From Spirosoma radiotolerans (GTDB taxonomy: Bacteria; Bacteroidota; Bacteroidia; Cytophagales; Spirosomataceae): DNA of 64,000 nt. The position numbers and the translations under genes are program-made. The notes beneath the pieces are model-generated. The model had not been told where the DNA came from. It searched no databases and was given only the letters and a program-made list of their open reading frames with translations. Where the stretch lies: positions 930,001 through 994,000 of the forward strand of contig NZ_CP010429.1 in NCBI RefSeq assembly GCF_000974425.1, written 5' to 3'. Below are positions 54,491 to 64,000 of this stretch, piece after piece (position 1 is the first letter of the stretch; each line of letters begins with the position of its first letter).

Positions 54491-56575
54491 ATGGCAAAGC
54501 AAAATTCATCTCCTTCACTGTTCCAGCGCGATCTGATCAGCACGGCCGTACGGGAGTCATTTGTCAAACTTAGTCCGGCTATTCTGATCAAGAATCCGGT
54601 TATGTTCACCGTCGAAATCGGCACCGTCGTGATGGTGCTGGTAACGGCCTACATCGCCATTACGGGCGATACCACACAGGGGTCACTGGCCTACAATGTG
54701 TCGATTACGTTTATTCTGCTGCTCACCATTCTGTTTGCCAACTTTGCCGAGGCCATTGCCGAAGCACGGGGGAAAGCACAGGCCGAATCGCTCCGGAAAA
54801 CGCGGCAGGAAACACCCGCCAAAGTCATCCGGTCAGTGGGCAACCTGTACACCAACGAAGTACAGATGATCTCGTCGGCACAACTCGTCAAAGGCGACGT
54901 GTTTCTCTGCGAAACGGGCGACATTATCCCGTCCGATGGGGAAATCATCGAAGGGCTCGCCACCATCGATGAGTCGGCCATTACGGGCGAATCGGCCCCG
55001 GTCATTCGGGAAGCCGGTGGCGACAAATCATCGGTGACGGGCGGTACCAAAGTATTGTCGGACCGCATTAAAGTGCAGGTGACCACCCAGCCCGGCGAAT
55101 CGTTTCTGGACAAAATGATTGCCCTGGTTGAAGGGGCAACCCGGCAGAAAACGCCCAACGAAATTGCCCTGACGATTCTGCTGGCGGGGTTTACCCTGAT
55201 CTTTATTATCGTCTGCGTGGCCCTGAAACCCTTTGCCGATTATGCCAATACGCCCATCACCATTGCAGCACTGATTTCGCTCTTCGTCTGCCTGATTCCA
55301 ACGACCATTGGCGGGTTGCTTTCGGCTATCGGAATTGCGGGTATGGATCGCGCCCTGCGGGCCAACGTGATTGCTAAATCGGGTAGGGCTGTCGAAACGG
55401 CGGGTGATATTGATACCCTGCTGCTGGATAAAACCGGCACCATCACCATTGGTAACCGGAAAGCAACGAATTTCTATCCGGCGCCCGGTATTCCCGAATC
55501 GGATATGATTCGGGCCTCGGCGCTTAGTTCGCTGGCCGATGAAACCCCGGAAGGCAAGTCGATTGTCGAACTGGCCCGCAGTGGTAACTGGGGGCCCGAC
55601 GTGACTTCGCTACTGTCGACCGATGGCGCTACGCTGATCAAGTTTACTGCCGAAACACGTTCGTCGGGTATCGACATGCCCAGCGGTCCGAATGGCGCTC
55701 CGCTACGGATTCGGAAAGGGGCTACGGATTCGATTCGAAACATCGTCACGCGGGCGGGCAATACGTTTCCGGTCGAAACCGAAAATCAGGCGAAAAAAAT
55801 TGCCGGTAATGGCGGAACACCCCTGGTCGTGATCGAGAACGAGCAGGTGCAGGGGGTTGTCGAACTGCAGGACGTTATCAAGCCGGGTATTTCGGAACGG
55901 TTCGACCGGTTACGGAAAATGGGCGTTAAAACCGTGATGGTCACGGGCGATAACCCCCTGACAGCCAAGTTTATTGCGGAGAAGGCGGGCGTCGATGATT
56001 ACATCGCGGAAGCCAAGCCGGAAGATAAAATGAATTACATCCGCCATGAGCAAACCGGTGGTAAACTGGTAGCGATGATGGGCGACGGAACCAACGATGC
56101 CCCGGCGCTGGCCCAGGCCGATGTGGGTGTGGCGATGAACTCCGGCACCCAGGCAGCCAAAGAAGCCGGTAACATGGTGGACTTGGATAACGACCCGACC
56201 AAGCTGATCGAAGTCGTTGAAATTGGGAAGCAGTTGCTCATTACGCGGGGTACGCTGACCACCTTTTCGATTGCCAACGACGTGGCCAAGTATTTTGCCA
56301 TCGTGCCGGCGCTGTTTGTTGTATCGATTCCGGCGCTGGAAGCGATCAATGTCATGAAACTGCACAGTTCGGAGTCGGCCATTCTGTCGGCGGTTATTTT
56401 CAACGCCATTATTATCCCAATGCTGATTCCGCTGGCCCTGCGCGGGGTTGAGTACAAACCCATTGGCGCATCGGCGCTGCTTCGGCGCAACCTGTTCATT
56501 TACGGCCTCGGCGGCATCGTCGCTCCATTCGTTGGCATCAAACTGATCGACCTGGTCGTGGGCCTGTTTGTCTAA
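54491..56575 (+). CDS. kdpB: Potassium-transporting ATPase subunit B
   Basis: P-type ATPase subunit that hydrolyses ATP for KdpFABC, 694 residues. The phosphorylated Asp is in [10 protein letters not shown] (Asp313). Other family motifs are the actuator loop [27 protein letters not shown], and [20 protein letters not shown]. The membrane segment [20 protein letters not shown] is specific to KdpB. It is 71 bp after kdpA and overlaps an in-frame start before kdpC. Confidence 0.97.
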   Translation: MAKQNSSPSLFQRDLISTAVRESFVKLSPAILIKNPVMFTVEIGTVVMVLVTAYIAITGDTTQGSLAYNVSITFILLLTILFANFAEAIAEARGKAQAESLRKTRQETPAKVIRSVGNLYTNEVQMISSAQLVKGDVFLCETGDIIPSDGEIIEGLATIDESAITGESAPVIREAGGDKSSVTGGTKVLSDRIKVQVTTQPGESFLDKMIALVEGATRQKTPNEIALTILLAGFTLIFIIVCVALKPFADYANTPITIAALISLFVCLIPTTIGGLLSAIGIAGMDRALRANVIAKSGRAVETAGDIDTLLLDKTGTITIGNRKATNFYPAPGIPESDMIRASALSSLADETPEGKSIVELARSGNWGPDVTSLLSTDGATLIKFTAETRSSGIDMPSGPNGAPLRIRKGATDSIRNIVTRAGNTFPVETENQAKKIAGNGGTPLVVIENEQVQGVVELQDVIKPGISERFDRLRKMGVKTVMVTGDNPLTAKFIAEKAGVDDYIAEAKPEDKMNYIRHEQTGGKLVAMMGDGTNDAPALAQADVGVAMNSGTQAAKEAGNMVDLDNDPTKLIEVVEIGKQLLITRGTLTTFSIANDVAKYFAIVPALFVVSIPALEAINVMKLHSSESAILSAVIFNAIIIPMLIPLALRGVEYKPIGASALLRRNLFIYGLGGIVAPFVGIKLIDLVVGLFV

Positions 56576-56591
56576 TATAAAAACTAACATC

Positions 56592-57155
56592 ATGAAAAAT
56601 CACATCGCTCCAGCCATTCGCCTGACGCTCGTTCTGCTGGTCATTCTGTCCATTGTTTATCCGCTTGTGGTAGCGGGCGTTGCCCGGTTTGCACCGGGAG
56701 AAGGGAAAGGGGAAACCGTAACGGCCAACGGAAAAATAGTTGGTTATGCCTTAGTTGGTCAAAAGTTTACCGAAGATCGTTATTTCAATGGTCGTCCGTC
56801 GGCCGTAGACTACAATGCGTCTGGTTCGGCGGGGTCCAACAAAGGCCCTTCGAACCCCGATTACCTGAAAACGGTTCAGGCGCGTATCGACACCTTTCTG
56901 GTGCATAATCCCAGCGTTCGGAAAGAGGATATTCCCGCTGAGTTAGTTACTGCATCGGGTTCAGGGCTCGATCCGGACTTGTCGCCTGTAGCGGCCAAAA
57001 TTCAGGTGGCACGGGTAGCTAAAATTCGGGGTATCTCCACGGAACGGCTAACACAACTGGTTGATGAACACACGAAAGGCCCATTGATGGGTTTGTTCGG
57101 TCCGTCGACCGTGAATGTACTGGCCCTGAACGTTGCGCTGGACCAACTTAAGTAA
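56592..57155 (+). CDS. kdpC: Potassium-transporting ATPase subunit C
   Basis: Single-helix periplasmic subunit of KdpFABC, 187 residues. A membrane helix lies near the N-terminus (LTLVLLVILSIVYPLVVAGV), followed by GQKFTEDRYFNGRPSAVDYN and the family motif SGLDPDLSPVAAKIQVARVA. The frame begins eight codons earlier, inside kdpB; the ATG at 56592 gives the usual length. Confidence 0.94.
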   Translation: MKNHIAPAIRLTLVLLVILSIVYPLVVAGVARFAPGEGKGETVTANGKIVGYALVGQKFTEDRYFNGRPSAVDYNASGSAGSNKGPSNPDYLKTVQARIDTFLVHNPSVRKEDIPAELVTASGSGLDPDLSPVAAKIQVARVAKIRGISTERLTQLVDEHTKGPLMGLFGPSTVNVLALNVALDQLK

Positions 57156-57244
57156 CGCTGAACGCCTGATTCGATCCATTCCTGATAAGGCCGACGAATC
57201 GCTCATCCGGGTGGATGGACGGTTAGTCGGCCTCAACAACAAGT

Positions 57245-58393
57245 ATGAAAAAGTTTATTACCACAGTAGCCGTTTTAATAGCCAGTTTCTCAATTGCTGT
57301 AGCGCAAACGACGGATTCAACTACGTCGTCGGCTCCAGCGCCGACGGCTGCCACCACGACAGCCAACGCCGGACTAACCGTTTCCGGCTATGTCGAAGCC
57401 TATTACGCACACGATTTTACGGCCCCCAAAACCAGTCAGGAGCGGCCCGGATTTTTATACAACCACAAACGGAATCGGGAAGTGAACGTGAACCTGGCGT
57501 TTATTAAAGGTGCCTACACCAGCGACCGGGTCCGGGCTAATCTCGCCATTCAGGTGGGCACCTATGCGCAGTATAATTATGCCGCCGAGCAACCGCTGGT
57601 AAGGAATATTTATGAAGCTAATGCGGGTGTAAAGTTGAGTAAAACAAAGGACTTGTGGCTGGATGCGGGTATTTTTCCGTCCCATATTGGCTTCGAAAGC
57701 GCCATCTCGAAAGATTGCTGGACATTGACCCGAAGTATACTGGCTGAGAATTCACCGTACTACCTGTCGGGCGCCAAGCTGACCTACAATACCCCGAATG
57801 GCAAATGGACCTTGCTGGGATCCGTACTGAATGGCTGGCAGCGGATTGCCAAACTGCCGGGTTATTCGGGGCCGTCGCTCAGCACACAGGTCCAGTATAA
57901 ACCCAACGCCAATCTGGTCCTGAACTGGAGTTCGTTTCTGGGCAGCGACCGGCCTGATTCGTTGAAGCAGACGCGCTTTTTTAACAATTTCTACGCCATC
58001 ATCAATCCCAATCGGCGGGTGAGCGCCATTCTTGGTTTCGACCTTGGCGCCGATCGGAAGCCCATCGGTGCGGGTGATCGGCGGGTCGGGTCCGGGAGTT
58101 ATGTCTGGTATTCGCCGGTGGCCATTGTCCGGTATTCGGTAAGCGACGCGGTTAAGCTGGCGGGACGGGTTGAGTATTACGATGACAAGAATGGGGTGAT
58201 TATTGCTACCGGAACGCCCAACGGATTCAAAACCTGGGGGTATTCGCTCAACATCGATTATGCTATTCTGCCCAATGCCCTGTTCAGAGTGGAGGGGAAA
58301 GTGTATGATAGTCAAGATGCTATCTTTGACTCGAAAACCAATCTGAGCAAAACAAATACAGCTTTGACAACGAGTTTAGCGGTTAGTTTTTAA
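57245..58393 (+). CDS. Outer membrane beta-barrel porin
   Basis: A 382-residue protein with a signal peptide (cleavage after IAVAQ) and a Thr/Ala/Pro-rich spacer. It then has a long series of amphipathic strands starting GLTVSGYVEAYYAHDF. The SHIGFESAISKDCWTLTRSI segment is typical of the putative beta-barrel porin-2 group. It lies between kdpC and kdpD, as in other Bacteroidota kdp clusters that I recall, and probably lets potassium or solutes cross the outer membrane. That role is inference from position. Confidence 0.8.
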   Translation: MKKFITTVAVLIASFSIAVAQTTDSTTSSAPAPTAATTTANAGLTVSGYVEAYYAHDFTAPKTSQERPGFLYNHKRNREVNVNLAFIKGAYTSDRVRANLAIQVGTYAQYNYAAEQPLVRNIYEANAGVKLSKTKDLWLDAGIFPSHIGFESAISKDCWTLTRSILAENSPYYLSGAKLTYNTPNGKWTLLGSVLNGWQRIAKLPGYSGPSLSTQVQYKPNANLVLNWSSFLGSDRPDSLKQTRFFNNFYAIINPNRRVSAILGFDLGADRKPIGAGDRRVGSGSYVWYSPVAIVRYSVSDAVKLAGRVEYYDDKNGVIIATGTPNGFKTWGYSLNIDYAILPNALFRVEGKVYDSQDAIFDSKTNLSKTNTALTTSLAVSF

Positions 58394-58428
58394 ACCATTT
58401 TCGTCAATTCGACAACGGTGCCAACCCG

Positions 58429-59553
58429 ATGAGCCCCAACGACCAGAACGCAGCGCATTTTCTAAATCTCCTCCGCCAGTCACGGCGGGGGAAGTTCAAG
58501 ATTTATATTGGCATGAGTGCGGGCGTGGGCAAATCGTACCGTATGTTGCAGGAAGCGCATGCCCTGCTCCGCGCGGGCATCGACGTCAAGATCGGGTTTG
58601 TCGAAACCCACAAACGGGCCGAAACCCACGCGCTGATCGATGGGCTTCCGATCATTCCCCGGCGCACCTTGTTTTATCGCGGGCGGGAACTGGAGGAGAT
58701 GGATGTGCAGGCCGTTCTCAACCTGCACCCCGAGTTGGTGATTGTGGATGAATTGGCGCACACCAACATCCCCGGCTCGAAGAATGAAAAAAGATGGCAG
58801 GACGTTGTCGAGATTTTGGATGCTGGTATCAACGTTGTCAGTGCCGTCAATATTCAGCATATTGAGAGTTTGCATGCATCGGTGCGCACCATTACGGGTA
58901 TCGATGTGACCGAACGGGTGCCGGATCGGGTGCTGCAAATGGCCGATGAAGTAGTGAACATCGATCTGACCGCCGACGAGCTGATTACGCGGCTTAAAGA
59001 CGGGAAAATATACGAACGAACAAAGGTTGAAACGGCGCTTAACAACTTTTTTCAGCCCGAGCGGATTCTGCAACTGCGCGAACTGGCACTGCGCGAGGTG
59101 GCCACGGCCGTTGAACGGAAAATAGAAACGTCGCTGCCGTCGAGTGTGAAGGCCAAGCCCGATCGTTTTCTGGCCGCCATCAGCTCCAATCATGAAATTG
59201 CCCGCCGGGTGATTCGCAAAACAGCGCGACTGGCCGCTTACTATAACTCGCGCTGGTTTGTGCTGTATGTGCAAACCCCGGACGAACGTTCGGATCGCAT
59301 CAAGCTCGATGTGCAACGCCATTTGATCAACAACCTAAAAGTAGCCACGGAACTCGGGGCTGAGGTTATCCAGGTGAAAAGCAGTAACATCGTCAATAGC
59401 ATCATGGCTGAAGTAGAGAAACGAAACGTAACAACGGTTTGCATTGGTAAACCACACCTGACGCTGCTCCAGATTATTCTACAAACGAACGCCTTTAACC
59501 AGCTTCTCACTAAACTGTCGGGCTCCGATACCGACCTAATCATACTCTCGTAG
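58429..59553 (+). CDS. KdpD sensor half (KdpD and USP domains only)
   Basis: A 374-residue protein equal to the N-terminal cytoplasmic part of KdpD. The KdpD domain has a Walker A-like motif GMSAGVGKSYRML (about 28-40), ELAHTNIPGSKNEKRWQDV and INVVSAVNIQHIESL. A universal-stress-protein domain (about 240-374) follows. There are no membrane helices, no histidine kinase and no HATPase; those are in the next gene. It probably reads cytoplasmic potassium or ATP and acts on the separate kinase. Stop and next start are five bases apart. Confidence 0.9.
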   Translation: MSPNDQNAAHFLNLLRQSRRGKFKIYIGMSAGVGKSYRMLQEAHALLRAGIDVKIGFVETHKRAETHALIDGLPIIPRRTLFYRGRELEEMDVQAVLNLHPELVIVDELAHTNIPGSKNEKRWQDVVEILDAGINVVSAVNIQHIESLHASVRTITGIDVTERVPDRVLQMADEVVNIDLTADELITRLKDGKIYERTKVETALNNFFQPERILQLRELALREVATAVERKIETSLPSSVKAKPDRFLAAISSNHEIARRVIRKTARLAAYYNSRWFVLYVQTPDERSDRIKLDVQRHLINNLKVATELGAEVIQVKSSNIVNSIMAEVEKRNVTTVCIGKPHLTLLQIILQTNAFNQLLTKLSGSDTDLIILS

Positions 59554-59558
59554 TAGCC

Positions 59559-61391
59559 ATGAGCATTAAAAGCAAAATAGCGGCTGCCCTGGCCTTTATG
59601 TTCGCCATTATTGTGGCGCTTGGTGGCTTAGGCGCGTACTATCTGAACGAGCTTTCCAACGATTCGCAGGCCATACTGAAGGATAATTATATTTCGCTCC
59701 AGTACGCCAGCAATATGCAGAAGGCCTTGGCGATGATTACGGACCCGGTTGAACGCGACCCCGATGGACTGTCTGAGTTTGAACAAAACCTAAAAAAGCA
59801 GGAGGCTAACATTACCGAAGTTGGCGAACTGGAATTGACCAGTGGCCTGCGCCGGGAGTTTAACCGGATACGAACCGGCACGTTGGACCCGGTTATCGTT
59901 TCGCACATTCGGCAGCACTTATTTGGGCTCGATGACCTGAACCGGCAGGCCATCATCCGAAAAAATGAAATTGCCAAACAAACGGCCAAAGACGCCCTGT
60001 TGTGGTTGCTGGCCGTTGGGACGTTGTGCTTCCTGATCCTGTTTTCGTTTATCATTAATTTCCCCGGTTACGTGGCCAATCCGGTTCGGGAGCTAACGCG
60101 CGGGATCAAGCAGGTGGCCAAACGCAACTTTGAAGAGCGCCTGCACATTGAATCCAACGATGAATTTGGTGAGTTGGCCCGCTCGTTCAACTTAATGGCG
60201 CAGAAGCTGGACGAATACGAACACTCCAGTCTGGCCAGGGTACTGTTTGAAAAACGCCGGATTGATACGCTCATTCAGATCATGAGCGAAGGCATTGTGG
60301 GGATGGACGAAACCAAGCGGATTCTGTTTGCCAACCCGGTGGCCTGCCGCCTGCTGGGCGTCGAGGAAGCGCAGTTGATTGGTCAATATGCCCCCGACGT
60401 GGCTGCGTCGAATGACCTGATGCGGACGTTGATTCAGGATGTGATGTCGGGGAACAAAGCCGAGCCCGAACGCAATGGTTTCCTCAAAATCTATGATCCC
60501 GGTCCGGAGGGTTCCGGCTTAAACGGGGCCGCTCCAGAAGGGGAGGGGAAAGAAAGTTATTTTAACCGACGGACGCATACGGTGGAAGTGACGCCTACGG
60601 GCGAAGATCAGCCCCAACTGGCGGGATATGTGATGGTACTCGAAAACATAACGCCCTACAAAGAGCTGGACCTGGCAAAAACTAACTTCATCGCTACCAT
60701 CTCGCACGAACTGAAAACGCCCCTGTCGAGCAGTAAGATGAGTCTTAAATTGCTGGAGGACAGTCGGGTAGGTGCCTTGAATGAGGAACAGAAGGCGCTC
60801 GTTGCCAATGTTGGTGACGACATAAACCGGCTGCTTAACCTCACTGGCGAACTTCTTAACATGGCGCAGGTTGAATCGGGTCAGATTCAGTTGAACATAC
60901 AGGCCGTTGCGCCTGCCGACATTGTCAATTATGCCACCAATGCGCTGAAGGTAGCCTCCGAAAATAAACATATTACACTGGCCGTGACCGCACCCGCCGG
61001 GCTACCCATTGTGCTGGCCGACCCCGATAAAGCCTCCTGGGTGTTGGTCAATTTTCTGTCAAACGCCATTCGGCACAGCCCTGCCGACGGGGTGATTGAG
61101 GTATCGGCGCGCAAGGCCAACACGTTTGTTGAGTTTCGGGTGCGCGATTATGGTTCGGGCATTCGACCGGAGCACCAGAACCGGGTTTTCGACCGCTATT
61201 TCAAAGCGCCCAATGTAAATGGGCAGGTCAACGAAGCGTCGACGAGTGGCACGGGGCTTGGGCTGGCTATTTCGAGCGAATTTATTCAGAGCATGAATGG
61301 GCAAATTGGGCTAGATACGTCCGTAACGGACGGTGCCGCTTTCTTTTTTCGGCTCCCCATCGACGCCGAACCGACGAACACGCGTAGATAA
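59559..61391 (+). CDS. HAMP-PAS sensor histidine kinase
   Basis: A 610-residue inner-membrane kinase. Two membrane helices (about 8-29 and 146-168) flank a helical periplasmic sensor. A HAMP domain (about 170-222), a PAS domain (about 236-345, IMSEGIVGMDETKRILFANP), a HisKA domain with His383 in FIATISHELKTPLSS, and a HATPase domain (NFLSNAIRHSP, DYGSGI, GTGLGLAIS) follow. It is adjacent to the KdpD half and has no regulator next to it. It is the likely kinase for the sigma-54 regulator at 42346. Confidence 0.93.
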   Translation: MSIKSKIAAALAFMFAIIVALGGLGAYYLNELSNDSQAILKDNYISLQYASNMQKALAMITDPVERDPDGLSEFEQNLKKQEANITEVGELELTSGLRREFNRIRTGTLDPVIVSHIRQHLFGLDDLNRQAIIRKNEIAKQTAKDALLWLLAVGTLCFLILFSFIINFPGYVANPVRELTRGIKQVAKRNFEERLHIESNDEFGELARSFNLMAQKLDEYEHSSLARVLFEKRRIDTLIQIMSEGIVGMDETKRILFANPVACRLLGVEEAQLIGQYAPDVAASNDLMRTLIQDVMSGNKAEPERNGFLKIYDPGPEGSGLNGAAPEGEGKESYFNRRTHTVEVTPTGEDQPQLAGYVMVLENITPYKELDLAKTNFIATISHELKTPLSSSKMSLKLLEDSRVGALNEEQKALVANVGDDINRLLNLTGELLNMAQVESGQIQLNIQAVAPADIVNYATNALKVASENKHITLAVTAPAGLPIVLADPDKASWVLVNFLSNAIRHSPADGVIEVSARKANTFVEFRVRDYGSGIRPEHQNRVFDRYFKAPNVNGQVNEASTSGTGLGLAISSEFIQSMNGQIGLDTSVTDGAAFFFRLPIDAEPTNTRR

Positions 61392-61433
61392 ACTGGCTTT
61401 GGTACTTATAGATTCATTAACTACACACAAACG

Positions 61434-62276
61434 ATGAATCGAATCAGTACCGTAGGACTTGTTGGTATCGTACTGCTGTTGCTTAGTATGCGTATGGCCT
61501 GGTGTCAGAACACAGCGGTTAACTGGAAAAAAGTTAAGGTGCTGGTGTACACCAAAAACGGGAAGGGGTATGTACATGATAATATTCCAAACGCCGTTCA
61601 GTGCATTCAAAATCTTGGCCGGCAGAATGGCTTCTCGGTCGATGTATCCGACCAGCCCACGGTTTTCACGGAAGCTAATCTAAAGCAATATACACTCCTG
61701 CTGTTTCCAAGCACCAACAACGATGTGTTCGATACGGATGCCCAGCGGCTGGCTTTTCGGCGATACATTGAAGCAGGGGGCGGCTTTGTCGGTATTCACT
61801 CCGTTATGGGCACCGAGCGCAACTGGGACTGGTTCAAACGGATGATTGGTGGCACCTTCGCCTGGCATCCGAAATTTCAGAAATTTACCATTGAGGTGAT
61901 CGATACGAAAAATCCGTCCATGCAGGGCCTACCCAAATTGTGGCAAAAGGAGGATGAATTCTATTTCACCAAAGACATGTCGCCCGGCCCAACGGTCATT
62001 ATGGCCAATGACTTGACGACCCTCAATCAGGACGAGCCCGAAAAAGTAAAAGCCTTTGGGGGCTCCTATACCAAACTTTACCCCTCAGCCTGGTACTACA
62101 ATTTCGATGGGGGCTATACCTGGTGCACGACCCTGGGCCACGCTAAAACCGATTATGAAACCGATACGACCTTCATCCGACATATTTTTCAGGGAATTCG
62201 GTACGTAGCCGGACAGGTCACGAAAATTGATTTCAGCAAAGCCTACGCAGATTCCCGGGATACTCCCATTCGGTAA
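61434..62276 (+). CDS. ThuA-domain protein, secreted
   Basis: A 280-residue protein with a signal peptide (VLLLLSMRMAWCQ). The ThuA fold, related to class I glutamine amidotransferases, is seen in KVLVYTKNGKGYVHDNIPNA, LLLFPSTNNDVFD, and EAGGGFVGIHSVMGTERNWDW. Other typical motifs are GGTFAWHP and WCTTLGHAKTDY. ThuA-like proteins take part in trehalose or other sugar use and often co-occur with Gfo/Idh/MocA enzymes, three of which lie at 35.8-40 kb. The exact substrate is unknown. Confidence 0.88.
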   Translation: MNRISTVGLVGIVLLLLSMRMAWCQNTAVNWKKVKVLVYTKNGKGYVHDNIPNAVQCIQNLGRQNGFSVDVSDQPTVFTEANLKQYTLLLFPSTNNDVFDTDAQRLAFRRYIEAGGGFVGIHSVMGTERNWDWFKRMIGGTFAWHPKFQKFTIEVIDTKNPSMQGLPKLWQKEDEFYFTKDMSPGPTVIMANDLTTLNQDEPEKVKAFGGSYTKLYPSAWYYNFDGGYTWCTTLGHAKTDYETDTTFIRHIFQGIRYVAGQVTKIDFSKAYADSRDTPIR

Positions 62277-62483
62277 GTAAGTTTAGCTCAACTCCGTGGG
62301 CCGTGTCCTCAAGGCCCACCTGTGTGCTGACAGCACCACGAGCTTAACCTGACAATTATGGGGCCCTCACGTTTCGCTTCCGTTTAGTAAAGCCAGTGGC
62401 CAGCCTATGGATTATTTATTCATATTGCATTGACAGTCAATTGTCTATTGTGCTGGTAGGTCTATCTAAACCGTAGTATTTTA

Positions 62484-63869
62484 ATGGAAACTTTAGTCTC
62501 TCCTGCAACGGGTGGGTACGTTGCAGATGTTCGCCCGGTTGCGCAGACGGAGCGTATTCAATCGCTGGATGTGTTGCGGGGTGTTGCCCTTCTTGGCATT
62601 CTGCTCATGAACATTCAGGGGTTCGGCCTCACCGAAGCCAGCCTTCAGCAACTTGTCCGAAATCCGCACGGGGGCAACTACTGGCTGATGACGCTGGTGC
62701 ATGTGCTGTTTGAAAACAAGATGCGGGCGCTATTTTCCATGCTGTTTGGCGCAGGCATTCTTTTGTTTCTGGCCAAGAGCCGGACAGGTTCGGGCATGGC
62801 CGCCCCCGAGTTGTTGATCCGGCGTCAGCTATGGCTCATCGTTTTCGGACTGATCAATGCCTGGGGCTTGCTGTGGCATTACGACATTCTGTTTCACTAC
62901 GGCATTGTAGGTATTTTCCTGTTTCCGTTCAATCGGTTGTCGCCCCGCGCTTTGCTGTTATGTGCCGTTTTTACGGGCCTGATTTACAGTGGTAAGGTGT
63001 ACTGGAAATTTACGGAACAGAAGCAGGCGTATGCGAAATTTCAGCAGGTTACGGCCCTCGAAAAAAAGAACAAAAAGGGAAAGCTCACCGACGAACAAAA
63101 GGACGATAAGTCGGCCTGGGAAGGTATGGTGAAGGAGAGCCAGTATGATCGGAAAAAAGACAAAGCGGATGTGCTGGCGATGCGCTCCGACTATGCAAGC
63201 GTCTGGAACCATCAGGCGCCTAAAATCAAGCGGATGGAGGCTCCCTTTTTCTATCAGATCGGGTTGTGGGATATTACGTCGATGATGTTGCTGGGAATGG
63301 CGCTGTTCAAATGGGGTTTCTTCTCGAACCAGCTTTCCACAAAAGATTACGCGCTGCTGGCCACGGGTGGCTTGCTGATTGGGCAGGTAATGGCCTGGTT
63401 TTCATTGCCTACTTACGAGATGGCGGTCGTTGATTTTACCCGCTATGTTAGCCGCAACAGCCTCCCGGTTTCCGATTTTCTGATGCCGTTCGAACGAGCT
63501 TTTTCGGCCATCGGCTGGGCCAGTTTGGTGTTGCTGTTGTACCGGCTCGGCATCGCCAGTTGGCTCTGGAAAGCCGTCCGCTCGGTTGGGCAGATGGCCT
63601 TTACCAATTACCTGATGCAATCGGTGTTGTGCACGCTGTTCTTTTATGGGTATGGCCTGGGTTATTATGGCGATCTGAAACTGTATCAACTCTATTTTGT
63701 CGTTGCCGAGGTCTGGCTCATACAGACCGTCTTTAGTACTGTCTGGCTGACCTACTTCCGATTTGGGCCGCTGGAGTGGCTCTGGCGTTCGCTAACCTAC
63801 GGTGCGTGGCAAGCGATGCGGTTACGATCGAACCCCCAACCCACGGCTACAGCCGCTATCCTTGCCTAG
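62484..63869 (+). CDS. DUF418 (YeiB-type) membrane protein
   Basis: A 461-residue integral membrane protein. The N-terminal motif RIQSLDVLRGVALLGILLMN is the DUF418/YeiB hallmark. GRTP-like and heparan-acetyltransferase-like helices follow, with an unusual highly charged insertion at about residues 185-225 (TALEKKNKKGKLTDEQKDDK). The DUF418 domain proper is in the C-terminal half (SVGQMAFTNYLMQSVLC). The function of the family is not settled; a transport or acyl-transfer role has been suggested. A second gene with a similar first codon set starts 28 bp later. Confidence 0.87.
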   Translation: METLVSPATGGYVADVRPVAQTERIQSLDVLRGVALLGILLMNIQGFGLTEASLQQLVRNPHGGNYWLMTLVHVLFENKMRALFSMLFGAGILLFLAKSRTGSGMAAPELLIRRQLWLIVFGLINAWGLLWHYDILFHYGIVGIFLFPFNRLSPRALLLCAVFTGLIYSGKVYWKFTEQKQAYAKFQQVTALEKKNKKGKLTDEQKDDKSAWEGMVKESQYDRKKDKADVLAMRSDYASVWNHQAPKIKRMEAPFFYQIGLWDITSMMLLGMALFKWGFFSNQLSTKDYALLATGGLLIGQVMAWFSLPTYEMAVVDFTRYVSRNSLPVSDFLMPFERAFSAIGWASLVLLLYRLGIASWLWKAVRSVGQMAFTNYLMQSVLCTLFFYGYGLGYYGDLKLYQLYFVVAEVWLIQTVFSTVWLTYFRFGPLEWLWRSLTYGAWQAMRLRSNPQPTATAAILA

Positions 63870-63896
63870 TCTTGTACAACCTAAACTCCTTAGTTC

Positions 63897-64000
63897 ATGG
63901 AAACGAATCCAATTTTACCCATATCGGCTGATGCCGCCATAGCTGGGCTGGCCGCTACCCGGCCGTCCGATGCTCAGGGTGTTGTTCACGAACTGGCCCC
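63897..64000 (+). CDS. Start of another gene, cut by the window end
   Basis: ATG at 63897; the frame stays open to the window edge (34 codons visible). It begins METNPILPISADAAIAG, echoing the METLVSPATGG start of the DUF418 gene just upstream, with a similar unstructured N-terminal spacer. It may be a tandem DUF418 paralogue whose LDVLRG motif lies beyond the window. Too little is visible for certainty. Confidence 0.5.
   Translation, partial: METNPILPISADAAIAGLAATRPSDAQGVVHELA

Noticed and set aside
58480..59322. 280-codon ORF opposite the KdpD sensor half
   Set aside because: It is antisense to a clearly conserved KdpD domain and is His-rich in a way typical of reverse reading.
58429..59553. 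KdpD as a truncated pseudogene
   Set aside because: It ends cleanly after the USP domain, the next kinase gene follows five bases later, and such split KdpD forms are known in Bacteroidota.

Overview
The window looks like a chromosomal segment from a Bacteroidota bacterium, most likely a Spirosoma-like member of the Cytophagales. Four things point there. A type IX secretion (T9SS) sorting domain ends the purple-acid-phosphatase-like protein. Several housekeeping genes (dnaX, argS, ileS) carry the Bacteroidota -7 promoter word TAnnTTTG just before their starts. Shine-Dalgarno sequences are scarce. The gene set includes a 1169-residue IleS, Tat-exported Gfo/Idh/MocA oxidoreductases, a GH97 remnant and RND/NodT efflux lipoproteins. 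Genus assignment is inference.

Layout. 1-8.6 kb: a TPR protein cut by the window edge, dnaX, a Kv-type ion channel, an MFS permease, a GNAT acetyltransferase of the type linked to arginine synthesis, a small secreted protein and a photolyase. 8.7-15.4 kb: three tandem paralogous lytic transglycosylases downstream of recQ, all on the minus strand. 15.6-29.2 kb: a protein with a PBCV-type basic motif, a serine hydrolase lipoprotein, penicillin acylase, argS, glutathione peroxidase, menA, a second MFS permease, the T9SS-secreted phosphoesterase and a small HTH-like protein. 29.5-35.6 kb: ileS, then an OmpA lipoprotein translationally coupled to an Rpn-family nuclease gene broken by an amber codon. 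35.8-40.0 kb: three Gfo/Idh/MocA oxidoreductases. 40.0-41.8 kb: an AT-rich accessory island with a HEPN-like gene and a frameshifted SHIIPKF/HNH-like gene, next to a GH97 remnant with an internal deletion. 42.3-50.1 kb: a sigma-54 response regulator and an RND efflux operon. 50.2-61.4 kb: a potassium regulon (kup, a 28-residue ORF, kdpF, kdpA, kdpB, kdpC, porin, split KdpD, histidine kinase). 61.4-64 kb: ThuA-like protein, a DUF418 membrane protein, and the start of another gene.

How the parts may work together. Kup and KdpFABC would cover normal and scarce potassium. The KdpD sensor half and the separate HAMP/PAS histidine kinase probably signal to an NtrC-type regulator rather than an OmpR-type KdpE. 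The regulator at 42.3 kb is the only candidate in the window. The Gfo/Idh/MocA proteins and ThuA suggest periplasmic sugar oxidation.

The best leads for undescribed biology are the AT-rich HEPN/HNH-like pair; the split Rpn gene with three 57-bp repeats beginning at an internal ATG; a family of octamer-based repeats that build intergenic hairpins and also lie in frame inside ileS; and an 11-bp phased repeat array upstream of a small secreted protein.
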